A DNA stretch of 64,000 bases from Bryoerythrophyllum caledonicum (taxonomy: Eukaryota > Streptophyta > Bryopsida > Pottiales > Pottiaceae). Location: assembly GCA_963971425.1 (NCBI GenBank), contig OZ020514.1:28508602-28572601 (forward strand), in the 5' to 3' direction. Below the pieces are notes generated by a model. That model was not told the origin of the DNA. It saw only the letters and a list, made by a program, of their open reading frames with translations, and made no database searches. A program made the translations under genes and the position numbers. Below, in pieces: positions 32,850-43,957 of this stretch. Position 1 is the first letter of the stretch. Each line of letters starts with the position of its first letter.

Positions 32850-34620
32850 AAAAAATGGAAAAAAGAGAAAAAAAAGGCGGCCCATCTCACAAACCCTATT
32901 GTGAATTGAGTTCACGAAATCGGGTGCAAGGGCTCTGGGCAAGTGTGAGTGATCGCTGCTCTTGGAGAGAGGCGAAGAAGGGAATCGTGGGAGAAAAGGC
33001 GGTTGAAGTTTTTAGGGGAGGAGACTTGGGATTTGGATTCAGGGGTGGTCGGAGGATATGCTCATCGCGGAGCTGCTTCGAGGGGAGGGAGTCTCTGTTC
33101 GCGTGTTAGGCTGTAGGGGAAGATTTTTTATTTTTTTATTGTGGAGATTCCTTAAGCTCCAAGAGCGAGGTTTTTTGGAGAAGGTGTGTATTGTTGGGGG
33201 AAGGTTAAGGATTCGGGAAGAGATCGCTCGGTTTGGAGGTCGTAGGTACATCTCACCTTCGTTGTTGGGCCATTGTCGACCTCTACATCCGCCATCCAGC
33301 TCGCGTTGTGGAGGCCGCTCGCATCAGCACAAGCACCTACTACCGCCACCGCTGCTCCGTGTCCGTCGCTCTCTTCGCGGCCGTCGTGTCCTTGCCATTA
33401 AGATTCGGCGTATTGGCGTGTGTTTGTGAAGCGGCGAGGTTTTGACGTGCGCTCCACGCATCCGGAGGTTCAATGGGAGGCGTTGAAGTGGTTGATTACA
33501 ATCTCAGGCCTGGAAGAGGGTTGTGCGGGTTTGTTGGTGGAGATACCGGTGTGAGCGATTGCGGATCAAGTGGAAGGAGAGACAGTTGAAGGAGCCGGCT
33601 GCGAGGAGCAGCGTCCAAGCACAAAGGAGGTGGCTGAAGGTGTAGGCGCAATAGCGGAGACGAGAGCAGCGACTGCAGTGAACTCGAGTAACGGAGAGGA
33701 AGGGTCAGCCATAGGGACCTGCCGGGAAGGGCGCACGCACCAAGGCCGAGGCGAGGCGTGTTGGAGATCAAGCCGAAGTCAAATTGGTGAACTCAAGAGT
33801 TTTCCCTTCTTTTTCCTTCCATGCATGGATGGCTGTAGGATTTGTGTGGTTAAGTGCCAGAGGTTTATGCGTATTTTTCTCTGGAGTCTCTACAGCGTGG
33901 AAGCGCTGCACAATTTTTTGGAAGTCGTGTTGTGGGTGTTGTTGTGAAGATCTGGAGCGTGGTGAAGATGGCCGTGCAAGGCTGGAGGATTGGTGGCGCG
34001 AAGGTGAACGACCTCGGTGGGACGCTGTGAAGGCTGCCGGCGGAAGGTTGCTCGAATTGGGGGATCACAATTCAAGGAAACCCACAGCAGCAAGTTCGAG
34101 CTCCAGCCCTCCTTTCCGAGCTCCGGTGATGTTGTTCAGTATTGGCGCGAGGATATTTTTCCCAAAGGAGAGCTGCAGAGCTGGTGTTGGAGTGCGACGT
34201 CAAGGTTCGTGAGCAGAGAAGGCTCTGTGACGGTGATGCTCGTGGAGCGAACTTGCTAAAGAAGACGGCAACGACATCAGTGGCAGTACTTCGCTGGAGC
34301 TCAAGCCGCTTCAACTTCCAGGATCGTACGTTGTTCATCTAGTCCGTACATTGCTAAGGACTTGTGTGGGCAATTGGTGGCGGTTTTGTATGGAGGTTGC
34401 GGCCTACGTGAGTTGAAACATAGACTCCCTATGTGTGTGTGAGCCGTGACTCTGGTTTCTATGTGTGTAGGGCTGCGATCCGCAACTTGAGTGTGTGTGT
34501 AAGATGTTTCTTTTCCTTCTTCTTCCATTGTGTTGAGCTCAAAATTCTGGATTTGGCCTTGGCTTGCAAAAGTTATCGACGTTTGACCTTAACCTTGCCT
34601 AATACTCTACTGCAGTAGAT
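32850..34620. other. GC-richer block, no gene assigned
   Basis: Overlapping open frames occur on both strands throughout, but none shows a domain, and codon-level composition does not favour one frame. The style (GTGTGTGTG tracts at 34430-34500, a C/T-rich start at 33200-33400) could be a retrotransposon LTR/leader or the 5' part of an unrecognised gene. Confidence 0.3.
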
Positions 34621-35328
34621 TTCTAGGAGCTGGAGCATAAGTATGATGCATGCAACCTCATAGTTGACTAGGAAATAAGAAATTAATAAGGTTGGACTCA
34701 AAAGACTTGCAATTCTGACGTGGGATGGAGGAGTTATGAATTTTTGAATTTTTGAAGAGTTTTTTTTTACAAATAAAAAATAAAAGAATAAAAATTTAAA
34801 AATACAAATAATAATAATAAAATCAAAAATAAAAAATATATACATACATATATATATTATATATTTTTTTAAATAAGATTAAAATAAAATAAAATAGATA
34901 GTATTTACCTTTAGGTTACTTTAAGGGTGCATGGTAAAACTTAATGACTTAAAAGCGTAGATTAATTACCACTTAATCCGATGGAATAAAACATGTAGAT
35001 CTGGTAAGTAATTAATTCAAGGGTTAATTGAATTTATAATTTTCAAAAAGATAAATTGTTAGGGTTTAGAAAAAATTAGATAAAAAAACAATCTGAGTTT
35101 TCAATCTAAAGAAAATATAAGTTATGAATCAGCACATGGCGTGAACTAGAACAGAGCCCTAGGATCTTGTGGATAAAGGACTGATCTCTGTAGGGGATAA
35201 AGTTTTTTGGTTCACATGGCGCTTAGGGCTGACAGAATCGCACAAAGAGCATAGAATTGGGTTATTTGCAAATTGATGGAGGTATTGGGCATCTCTTATT
35301 CAAATTGGATGTCGAATTTGAATTAACA
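34621..35328. other. AT-rich spacer with poly-A/TA tracts
   Basis: 34735-34915 is nearly pure A/T with AAATAAAA and TATATA runs. The rest is non-coding as far as I can see. Confidence 0.6.
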
Positions 35329-36008
35329 CAGTACGTGGAGGGCACATGACCATATGGCCCTACCGAGGCATTCAACATCCGCCAGACAAAGCTTCAACTC
35401 CACCAATGGTGAGCCAGGATCGCAAACAAAGCATTGTCTAAAATAGTCGTTCGTATTCTAGCCCTTACTTGTTCAACTAGCTCTTGCGAACAAAACTGAA
35501 GTATGTATTCTTTTGTCCACAAGAAGAGCCGAAATCGATTAGCGTCGGAAAAGGCTGCGTCATTGGTGTATATTTATACCAATAGCCGATGCCTTCAACA
35601 AAGACCAGGGACTGATCCCGTTCAATGGTACGATGCTAATATTCACTCGGAGGATTCTGACCCAGATGCCCTCGGGCTGGTCCCGGTGGATGAACCTAAT
35701 TGTGAATTTGATGTATTGATAGCCGAGGAAGAGGAGGAGCACAATATGGGAGCTCCCCGCTCTCCGCTAGGGTACCGGGGGAACCCTAATCTTTGGGCGG
35801 AAGGCGCTGATCACCTTGAGGAAACAAGAAACTATTACGGAGATAATGACAACGTAGAAGAAGAATTGGCTCAAGGTCAATGGGGACCTTGGAATCAAAG
35901 TTCTTATTGCAGTCCTTTGCCTCATCTTCCTCAAAATGAGGGCATTCATGAAGTGCATCGTTTGTCTACTTCCTCAGAGAGCGACATCCCAAATGTGGCT
36001 AATCTTTG
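35329..36008 (+). pseudogene. hAT transposase C-terminal fragment
   Basis: The frame reads EAFNIRQTKLQLHQW, TGA, ARIANKALSKIVVRILALTC, CEQN, TGA, SMYSFVHKKSRNRLASEKAA and LVYIYTNSR. This is the hAT C-terminal dimerisation region, where L..A..VLS..CS...CERNWS...I...KRNRL is typical. Stops are TGA at 35347, 35410 and 35497 (first base). At 35410 and 35497 a Trp is expected. An acidic low-complexity tail follows to the TGA at 36007. The N-terminal zinc finger and catalytic region are absent from the window. Confidence 0.75.
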
Positions 36009-37116
36009 AGACCCTGAAACTAGGAGGGCAATGTCGGGAACGTTCACGATGATGACAATTCCCCATCAGATTATAAAGGTGGAATGGAGATGCCGACAAC
36101 AACGGAGCTGGAGATAACGCGGTAAAAATTGCAACTCCAAATTCGAAAGGATCGGTTGAAAACCGATATGGCCAGGGGAGCCCGATTGGAATGGGTGCAT
36201 CATTTTGTAGCACTAGAGTCGTTCAAGGAGACTTTGACGCAAGTGTTGGAAATATAAGAACCGTGAGACGGCTCTAAGAAATGAAAGGGTTGTTAATGTG
36301 CAAAGGCATTTTGACCCATAATATGTAGACCCTTTTGATGCTTTCGCATTCACAGAGGACCTTGAGCCACAACCATCTGCGATTGTGGTGTTGCCTACTG
36401 TTATTAATGAATAGAATACACCAACGCCACCTTCCCAGGAGAACGGAAAATGCCATGTATGGACCTTCTCAACAAAGTGTAGGCGTTAAGGGGACAGGTC
36501 TAAACACTTCCGCTACTACTGCCACAAATAGCAGACCCCCTTTGGCTGTTAGAGTAGGGCCAATTCATCCAATGGATCAATATCAACAACTTAGTGGAAG
36601 GACTAATGGCCGTGGAGGGTCCAGAGGCCATGGAGCGGCTAGAGGCCGTGGAGGAAGAAACAGCTGCGAAGCATCATCCTCAAGGCCTTGTAGACATCGT
36701 CTCATTGGAATATGGGCACGAGATCCGAACATGGTTGTACAACCGTTTTTGGACACGTATGTTCTAGGACGCTCTTCATCAACGCCGACGTTTGTTGTTC
36801 CAAGTCGAGTTCTTTGTCCTACCAGCCGCCCAAACATAAATTCCGACAGCAAGGATCCTCACACATTGACAAGAGATTCAGACACTCGTGTTGCAATGGT
36901 GAAATAGTCGTAGAGCTTCGCAATGACAACTCTAAAGTAGAGGGCTTTTGGACTACGGATGGTAGCAATGAAGAATACGAACATGACAACGATGAAGGTG
37001 CTAATGATGACAATGGTTTGGATTGCGATGAGGCACCAGATGATGATGATATCGTCATTCAAGATGCGGTTACGGGTGGCCCGTCCACCAAAGCAGTGCG
37101 CAGATCGGGTCGTTAG
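36009..37116 (+). pseudogene. Likely continuation of the hAT-type protein: RGG and acidic tail
   Basis: In shifting frames I read VDPFDAFAFTEDLEPQPSA (about 36327), then an RGG-type stretch TNGRGGSRGHGAARGRGGRN (about 36600-36660), then an acidic segment (DNDEGANDDNGLDCDEAPDD) and a basic end AVRRSGR with TAG at 37114-37116. Same strand and directly downstream of the hAT domain. Assignment to the same gene is inference. Confidence 0.4.
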
Positions 37117-37344
37117 AAAAATCAAGGGACAAGAAAAGTAGCTATGTATATGTATGCAAAATCAAGAGAGTTGTGATAATTCATAGAAGAAGCTACAAGA
37201 ATAAAAAAATTCTTAGATAACTAGTGCCGATATCACTTGGATTGGAAGTATGAAATCATGGCATTGTTGTTATATCATGAAATGATTTAATGTAATGGAC
37301 ATATTTTGGTTTCAGACATTAAGGTCCCCTAGGTGAATGATGCA

Positions 37345-37510
37345 GGGGATGGGACGCCTCCATTAGGGGCGGGGACGTCTCCGCCCCTAATGGAGGCGTC
37401 CCCGCCCTGCGGCAGAGATGTCATGGCCCCCAATGGAGGCGTCCTTGCCCCGGGGCGGAGGCGTCCCCGCCCCTAATGGCGACGTCTCCGCCTCGGCGCG
37501 GAGATGTTCC
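37345..37510. repeat. GC-rich GGAGGCGTCCCCGCCCC minisatellite with perfect hairpin
   Basis: Tandem and inverted copies of CGCCCCTAATGGAGGCGTC and GGGGCGGGGACGTC in an otherwise AT-rich neighbourhood. It contains the 48-bp palindrome listed separately. Confidence 0.85.
37353..37400. repeat. 48-bp near-perfect palindrome
   Basis: The 20-nt arms are fully complementary (left arm GACGCCTCCATTAGGGGCGG). The 8-nt centre GGACGTCT is self-complementary except for one G-T pair. Confidence 0.97.
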
Positions 37511-37913
37511 TTGGGAGGGGCATGGACGTCCTCGCTCTAGCGCCACCGTGGCGTGACACGTCTGAATGTGGCGTGTCCATCATAGTAAAAATTTCTAACC
37601 TGCTAAAAATTATTGGGCGCACTTCAGGCAATCTGTCCGAACCGTCCGCTTGTCCGGTTCGGACCGCCCGTCCGTTCGTCCCGTCCGATCACCCTAACCC
37701 GTTCGTTATGACAACCATGATGCCGATCCACTTGTATTGGGTGCGCAATTTTGAATGAGCCCGTCGCACACAAAAATGTCCTAGGTCTTTGTGTACTTGC
37801 TTTACTAACAAAGCCCTCTGTCCTGGCCAGGAAACTATGCGCTTAGTTCCATCCGGCCATAGCCAAAATAAAAGACCGTTCTTTCAATAGAACGTTGCTA
37901 ATCAATGTCTAGC
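37511..37913. other. Spacer with TCCG-rich tract
   Basis: 37625-37695 is a run of CCGTCCG, TCCGGTT and CGTCCG words. No gene. Confidence 0.5.
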
Positions 37914-38810
37914 GTCAAATGTTAAGTAGTTATGTTCTAATTATGCATTAAAAGATGTCTTTTCATTGAATCACTTAAGGTTTTGTACTTGTTGTAGGAA
38001 ATTAAGTCTTCGTATACATCACTCTTAGCATCACACTCATAAGACTTAATTCCCAAGGATCTAAGTGCCTACAAAGAGTCTTGCTCTTTAGTAGCTATGC
38101 ATGTGCTTGGTTTGACTCCTAGACCTAGCCATCTTCGGCTATTGGATTCTATCAATAGTACTCACTTCTTCATACTTAAATTAATCTTCTTAGTAATAAC
38201 AAGTTTATCTTGTACAACAAACTTCATTTGTCATGTACACCCAACGTTTCACGTGCTCATGTCCTCATTTCAAGTATCAGTCTCAAACCACACAGAAGTT
38301 AGACCAAGTCATAATTAATTATATTTATGATTCTGACTTAAGTTTATTTGGCCAATTGATCTTTAGCATTTTAGTATAAGTAGTGTCCCACACTCTTATG
38401 TTTAAATACCTTTAGTTATATCCCATAGACTTAAGATTTCTCATTTATACTTAAATTCATACTCATTGTAGACTTAAGTTACTTCATTACACATGCATAA
38501 GATAACACTCTTATGACTCAATTCTTAAGTTTCCACACTCTTTACTTAAGAACTTATCCATCACTTATGCATTCCTCTCCTTAATGCACATCAATTCCAC
38601 ACATACTTATGATTAATCCGTTAACACACACAAGATTGCTCTGACCTAATTATGATCTTTCCCTAACTTTCTAAATGAAGATTAAATATGTATTTTATTT
38701 ATGCATAGGACTTTTATCCACAACTAAGACCTAATGCATACAATCACATTTACAAAACACAATTTCTAATTTTATCAATGATGATCTAATATTATTGCAA
38801 TTACACATAT
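37914..38810 (-). mobile_element. LTR copy of a minus-strand retroelement (left)
   Basis: The first about 170 bp and the last about 195 bp match 57346-57702 at high identity in the same orientation (GTCAAATGTTAAGTAGTTATG at the start; ACACATAT at the end). About 540 bp in the middle (38083-38620), rich in ACTTAAG words, is missing from the right copy. The match stops at 38810, where another LTR begins. Confidence 0.7.
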
Positions 38811-40097
38811 TGATGCAGTTCGTAGAGTGAGTATTCCTCCGGATAGCACTTAGTTGTAGCTAAATGTACCCAAAGTATCCGCTCTAAATTTGTTCCCACA
38901 GAGACCTATTGTTTCTTCCTCAAATGATAAGTACAACTAACTAACTACCACACTATTATCTATCGGTTAGCTTATCTATTCATCATTTGATCTACTCATC
39001 TAGATCCTTTCGGATTCCGGATGTTCCTTCTTTCAGCTTCCGGATCCTTCCGGACGCCGGACAGCTTCAGACGGAGTTTCTTCCGGAGTTTTAAAACGAG
39101 TGGCCGGGTGCCACTGATCCTGTTTTGTTTAAGTGGCCAAATTCCCCAATATCTTGTGACTTAAAGTGGCTAGACACCCACTCCCCCAAAACTTATAGTG
39201 GTTGGACACCCACTCTCCCTACTTCGCTAACCAGTAGTTGATTTATTGCTGCTAGACTCACACTCTCACATCATCCGAATGGCCTTTCGGATATGGTCAT
39301 GTAGAGGTTGAGCGGAACTACAACGACATTCCGGTTGATACTAAGTGGTTCTACTGGATGAGTGTTGTTGGTTTGTAAATAGACTTCCTTCTAGACATAC
39401 ACCTCAGGCTTTTTCCTCTATCTTAAGGGGAAATTCCGGCCGCAACCAAAATCCGGGTTCACATGGATATCCCGTGCCCTAGGAGCTACTAGGCCGACCC
39501 CTGTAGTACACTCCTTCCTCCTCCTAGCTACTTCCGGTCCCTGTGGATCGTCAGACTCTACCTAACCTCTCCTACAGCTCTTCCGAGCGATCTCCCGAAG
39601 CAAGCCCTAACCGGTCGTTCTAGATGCAACCCTTGCGACACTCACACATAAGAATTTCAATCACCAGATATCAACCACAATGGGTCCATTCTCTCACAAC
39701 AAAGGAGACTCAATCCACTACAAATTCAAGAAGGTATGATAGACAGAAAATACTCTTTATGAGAGAAAACAAGACGATGAACGGAGTAAAGCTCATCTAT
39801 TAAGTACTAACTAAATTCCTGCATCTAAAATCCTATCCTATCCACTGGAAATCCAGGAAATCCTATCCTAAAAGTAAAAAGGATCTTATCCCTAGAAATC
39901 CGGATTTCAAATCTCAGATCCAAAAATTATAGATCTGAGATCTTGTTTTTCCGCTTCTAACTGATAACCTAGTTTAGGGTTTTCTTTAGCCTTTGGTTTG
40001 GTAGCCGGGTGCAACCCTGAGCCCCATCGTTAATCGCTACTAAATCAAAATGACTAAAGGCCCTTACTACGGTGTAACCTCGTTCTTCTTCCTAAGA
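38811..40097 (-). mobile_element. LTR terminus of long-LTR element 2
   Basis: On the minus strand this ends CTCTGTGGGAACAAATT...GTGCTATCCGGAGGAATACTC...ACTGCATCA. The CTCTGTGGGAAC word is also 90 bp from the LTR end of element 1 (25580). It interrupts the LTR copy at 37914-38810, so it is a later insertion, either a solo LTR or a 3' LTR. A GTGG(C/T)TGGACACCCACT repeat lies at about 39150-39210. Confidence 0.55.
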
Positions 40098-40323
40098 CTA
40101 TAAGGCATAGCGGTTACATTTGCTGCTGTTGTGCTGGCTTTCGGTCGTGTCGGAGTAATAGCTGGTGGCTCCGGTGCAGACTCGGGTGCGTGCTCCTTCG
40201 GTCCGGATGGCGTGTCCGGATCCTCTACTCCTAGTGTGACGGCCGGTGGAGCAGTTGGTTAGACTCGAAGGTCCGGTAGGTCTCAGAAGCTTTCGCTGGG
40301 GCTGACATCCATGGCAATCGCTG

Positions 40324-41735
40324 TTAGGCTTTGAAGTGGAGGGGTCGTCTTTGGCTGAACTGGAGAGGAAGACTTTGACGGGATCCGGAAGGGCAAAGAG
40401 GATACCTATGAGGGATCGCCGAGCAGGGTACCCTGGCACTTCTGCATGCTCTCTGTGCTCGGAAAAGACACCCCATCCAACTCATTGGAGCGGCGAAATC
40501 CGAAGTTCCGACGAAGTCATTGAAGCCACCGGCCGGTGTCTGGGGTGTTCCGGCTACAAGTTTGGATGGAGATCCAACTGTGGGTCCGAGTGGAGTTCCG
40601 GATGGCCCTGCTGTAGTTGCGGATGGCCCTACTGTAGCCGGTGTCACAAGTGCTGCCTCCGGAACTGGAGCTTCAGATGCCTTTAGGGCTACTAGGGATA
40701 GGTTCTTCAACAGCTCCTACATCTTGCTCCAGGTATTCTCCATCTTCCGGCTGTGATCTAGGAGGAACCGGATGATCTCCCCCTTATTGAGCTTCTCATT
40801 CTTCTCCAGGCTCTCAATGTAGAAGAGAGCTCGGTTGACGGTGTCTACCGGAAAATCAAGGGCGGCGCGTACCTCCATCAAGGTCTGGGTCAAGGTCTGG
40901 ACCTTTTCTTCCGCCACGGCTTTTGCTTGCTAGGTTATGTCTCTCGCAGTCTCCGCCTGCTCCACTCGCTTCCAGAGCCGGATGTTGGTCTGGGTGAAGT
41001 TGGCGTTCTCCTACTCCAGCTTCAGGATCAAGCCCTCCTTGGCCTTCAGCTGCGCGAGTTGCGGAAGGAGGTCATTGGAGTTCTCCGTTTCTACCTCTTC
41101 CATGATAGCCATGATCATAGATGTCCGTACCTAGTCCTCTTTCCTAGATCTTGGTCCGCTAGACGATATGCCAGCAAAGCTCCGAAATGTCCACCGGAAT
41201 GTTGCCGATTATGGTTGAGGCAATGTCTGGTCCCGGCTCTGCTCCGGAAGTGAAACGTTCGTATGCTGCTGCTACGGGTGGTGGTGCCTCGATCGGGCTC
41301 TAAGTCTCCACCTTTGTCGGAGGCTGGCTTGGACCGGCGGCTTCCGGAGTCTTTTGGGCTGACCGACTCCGCTTTCGGGATCTCCTAACGATGAGTGGGG
41401 ATGACGATGTCTCCGACTCCAAGTCCGCCGAAACTTCTTGCTCATCGTCCGTCTCCATCCTTGTATATGACTGGATACTAAGCAGCTTGTTGTACTCGTC
41501 CTGCTCCTTCGGACTCAACATCTGCCGCTTGGCGTACATATGCGCCACGTAGGTTGAAAGGGGTGTTGATGTCTTCCAGACCTTTGGAAGGTTCTTGATC
41601 ATTCGTCTTGTTTGCTCCTTTATCAAGACTCCCTAGTCTACAAAGAGCTTCCCTCTCATTGCTCCCAGTATCAAACTGGCTAACTTCACCACTATCCTCT
41701 TAGGTTTCTCCAGGTCACTGAGCCGACATCTTTAA
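40324..41735 (-). pseudogene. Accessory ORF of long-LTR element (aORF 2)
   Basis: From 41735 down: SDLEKPKRIVVKLASLILGA, MRGKLFVD, TAG, GVLIKEQTRRMIKNLPKVWK, STPLSTYVAHMYAKRQML, then a Ser-rich acidic linker. After frame changes comes the coiled-coil block EEKVQTLTQTLMEVRAALDF with PVDTVNRALFYIESLEKNEK, and a Pro/Ala/Thr-rich tail. It aligns block by block with aORF 1 (RDTVTLANTLYGAYLGERTL; VEEALHFPADAVLKAKM). The first TAG stands where aORF 1 has Trp. 5' sequence beyond 41735 is lost. Confidence 0.6.
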
Positions 41736-43957
41736 AAGTTACTTGGAAATCTCCTTGTCAACTTCAAGATCCTTTGTCCTTGAAACTGATTCTTTCGCAT
41801 TCCATCTCGTATCTTTTTTTAAGTCTCCTTTTAGCTTTTTTTCTTAACAACTTTTAAGGATTGTTGATATCACTCACCTTTCATTGAAATAATTCTTTTT
41901 AACTTTTGTGTTCTTAAGTAAGTCTTCACATTTCTCATTATGATATTACATTCTCTCTATTTTTTTCTTTCATCTACTTTCTCTCAATTTTATCATGTTC
42001 TTTCTTATTTTTTCCTTGCTTCTAACTCTGCTCTATGTGTCTTATTATTTTCTATTTTTTCCATTTTTATTTTTATTTTTATTTTTATTTTTCACATCCT
42101 CCCTGACTTTAGAAGTTTAGATACTACTCTATTAACCTCAACTCGCTAAGTTTTTAAGTTTGTATGGTTTAATATTAACTGTGTTATATCCTAGTTATAT
42201 CCACTAAGGCTTCTTTTTAGAGTTTATAGATTCAAAAATAAGATGTTTCTCGTCTATTGGATCTCATTTTTTATAACTACATCTAATTTCAACTTTCTTT
42301 ACGTATAAAGTCCCTTATGAGATACAATAGGTATATTCTTGTGTAATTTTTCTTTTGTTTTTATCAAAAAAGTCTTTCAATCCCATATCTAGACTCAAGG
42401 TTCGATTTAAATTGCTCTTTCTTTAGATACTTACTATAATTTTTCATTTTTAGGCTTGGAGAATAACCTAACACTCTCAACCAATTAATTCTCATTTCTT
42501 TTATTTATTTATTTATTGGTGGAATAGTTGCTTTAGTTGAAAGTGTGATTTTTATTTTCAAATAATTCCAAATTACAAATGTTCTTATGTTTATAATGTC
42601 ATGGACTTCACTGCCTAATACTTGGATCTTTATTAATGTAATCTTGAATTTTGTTCTCAATTTTCTTTCATGATTAAGTAACAACTGAATTGATAAGACG
42701 TTGATTTTGTGTAGTCATTTCTGATGGGTAGTGTAGTGACTTGAGTCAATCAATGTTATCGTTAACTCAGGGTTCATTCTTTGATTTCACATGTCTCTTC
42801 CTATTGTTGTCAACGTCACACGAGTGATGGTACTAAGGTAGGCTACCGTTACTCTTTACCACAGATGAGTAAGTTGTTGCCACATAATCCATAACGTTTG
42901 TGGTCACTTTAGAAGTCGAGTATAGATGTGTTGACATAAAAAGGTCTTCCAGTTAATGGCCTTAGTTGTCTGGTTAAAGTGTAACACAAGTGAATGTTGC
43001 CGTGGCAACCTTCGGGTGCTAGTGCCGAGTATTTTCTCATCACACAAGTCATGTCCCACCACAACGGCTAGATACAGGTAGGCGCAATTGATGCACGCAC
43101 ATTTTTTTATTTTTTTATTTTTTTAAAATAATTTAATCTTAGTTCATCTTTTTAATAATAATATACCTTCCACGGAAACTCTTCCCGCATTTGTTTTGAG
43201 TTCTATTGATTATTCGTACTGCTATTCAGGTGTTACCTCACTTTAAAGGAATTTCACGGTTACTTGTGTGGGTGTCCAACACATGTGACTTCCATCCATA
43301 AGTCCTTTGTCTGGAACATGAATACTGTTAGGTCCCTTTGTCTATATCGATACAACTTTGCTTTAATTTTGTCCTCAGCATTTAGAAATCATCGCCTAGT
43401 AACTACAAATCCGGTCGGGCAACATTAATGAACAATACATCCTCTTAACTTCAAAGCTTAACTATAAGCTGATAAATATTTTTAGTTCAAACAACTTTGG
43501 TCCAATAATACTACAGCGTTTGTTTTCCATAACCTTGAATTGGCTATGATGTAGTCATCCTCAAAATAATCATAATAATATCCATCTTGCTATCAGTTAT
43601 AATTCATGTCTACTGTGGTTAATACAAGAAACCAAACATAACAACTGTAACTTTGTTAGCTCTCACAGCTCCAATTTTTTACTATTGAAGCGGGTAAAAA
43701 GTGAATAAAAACCAAACATTCCAACATACAAAGATATCTAGCTAGTTGTTTTTGCATCTTCATCCATAACATTATCTCCAACTACTTGTCATCGTACTTG
43801 TTCACATTGATCACAAAGCAATATTCGAGATACACCATTGCCAAACACTTACAAAATACTACTGCTCAGAAGAAAATTGGGTCAATGTGGTGTCGATGCT
43901 CTTTTAAGAATGTCCCATACCCAAGGGCACAATCTCGATACATGCTGGAATCAACGG
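41736..43957. other. AT-rich, LTR-like, no gene
   Basis: It contains (ATTTTT)n at about 42056-42090, a TTTATT run at 42500 and a T-run at 43105. Several CACAAG/GTTGCC words at 42840-43030 suggest LTR material, but no boundaries were found. Confidence 0.4.

Noticed and set aside
33039..34342. Many overlapping frames of 60-140 codons on both strands
   Set aside because: GC-rich composition alone opens the frames; no conserved motif, no preferred strand.
37504..37758. 84-codon plus-strand frame
   Set aside because: It spans the GC minisatellite and a TCCG-rich tract, with no protein-like features.
40098..40439. Minus-strand 113-codon frame at the end of aORF 2
   Set aside because: It overlaps the tail of aORF 2 in another frame and matches nothing in aORF 1.
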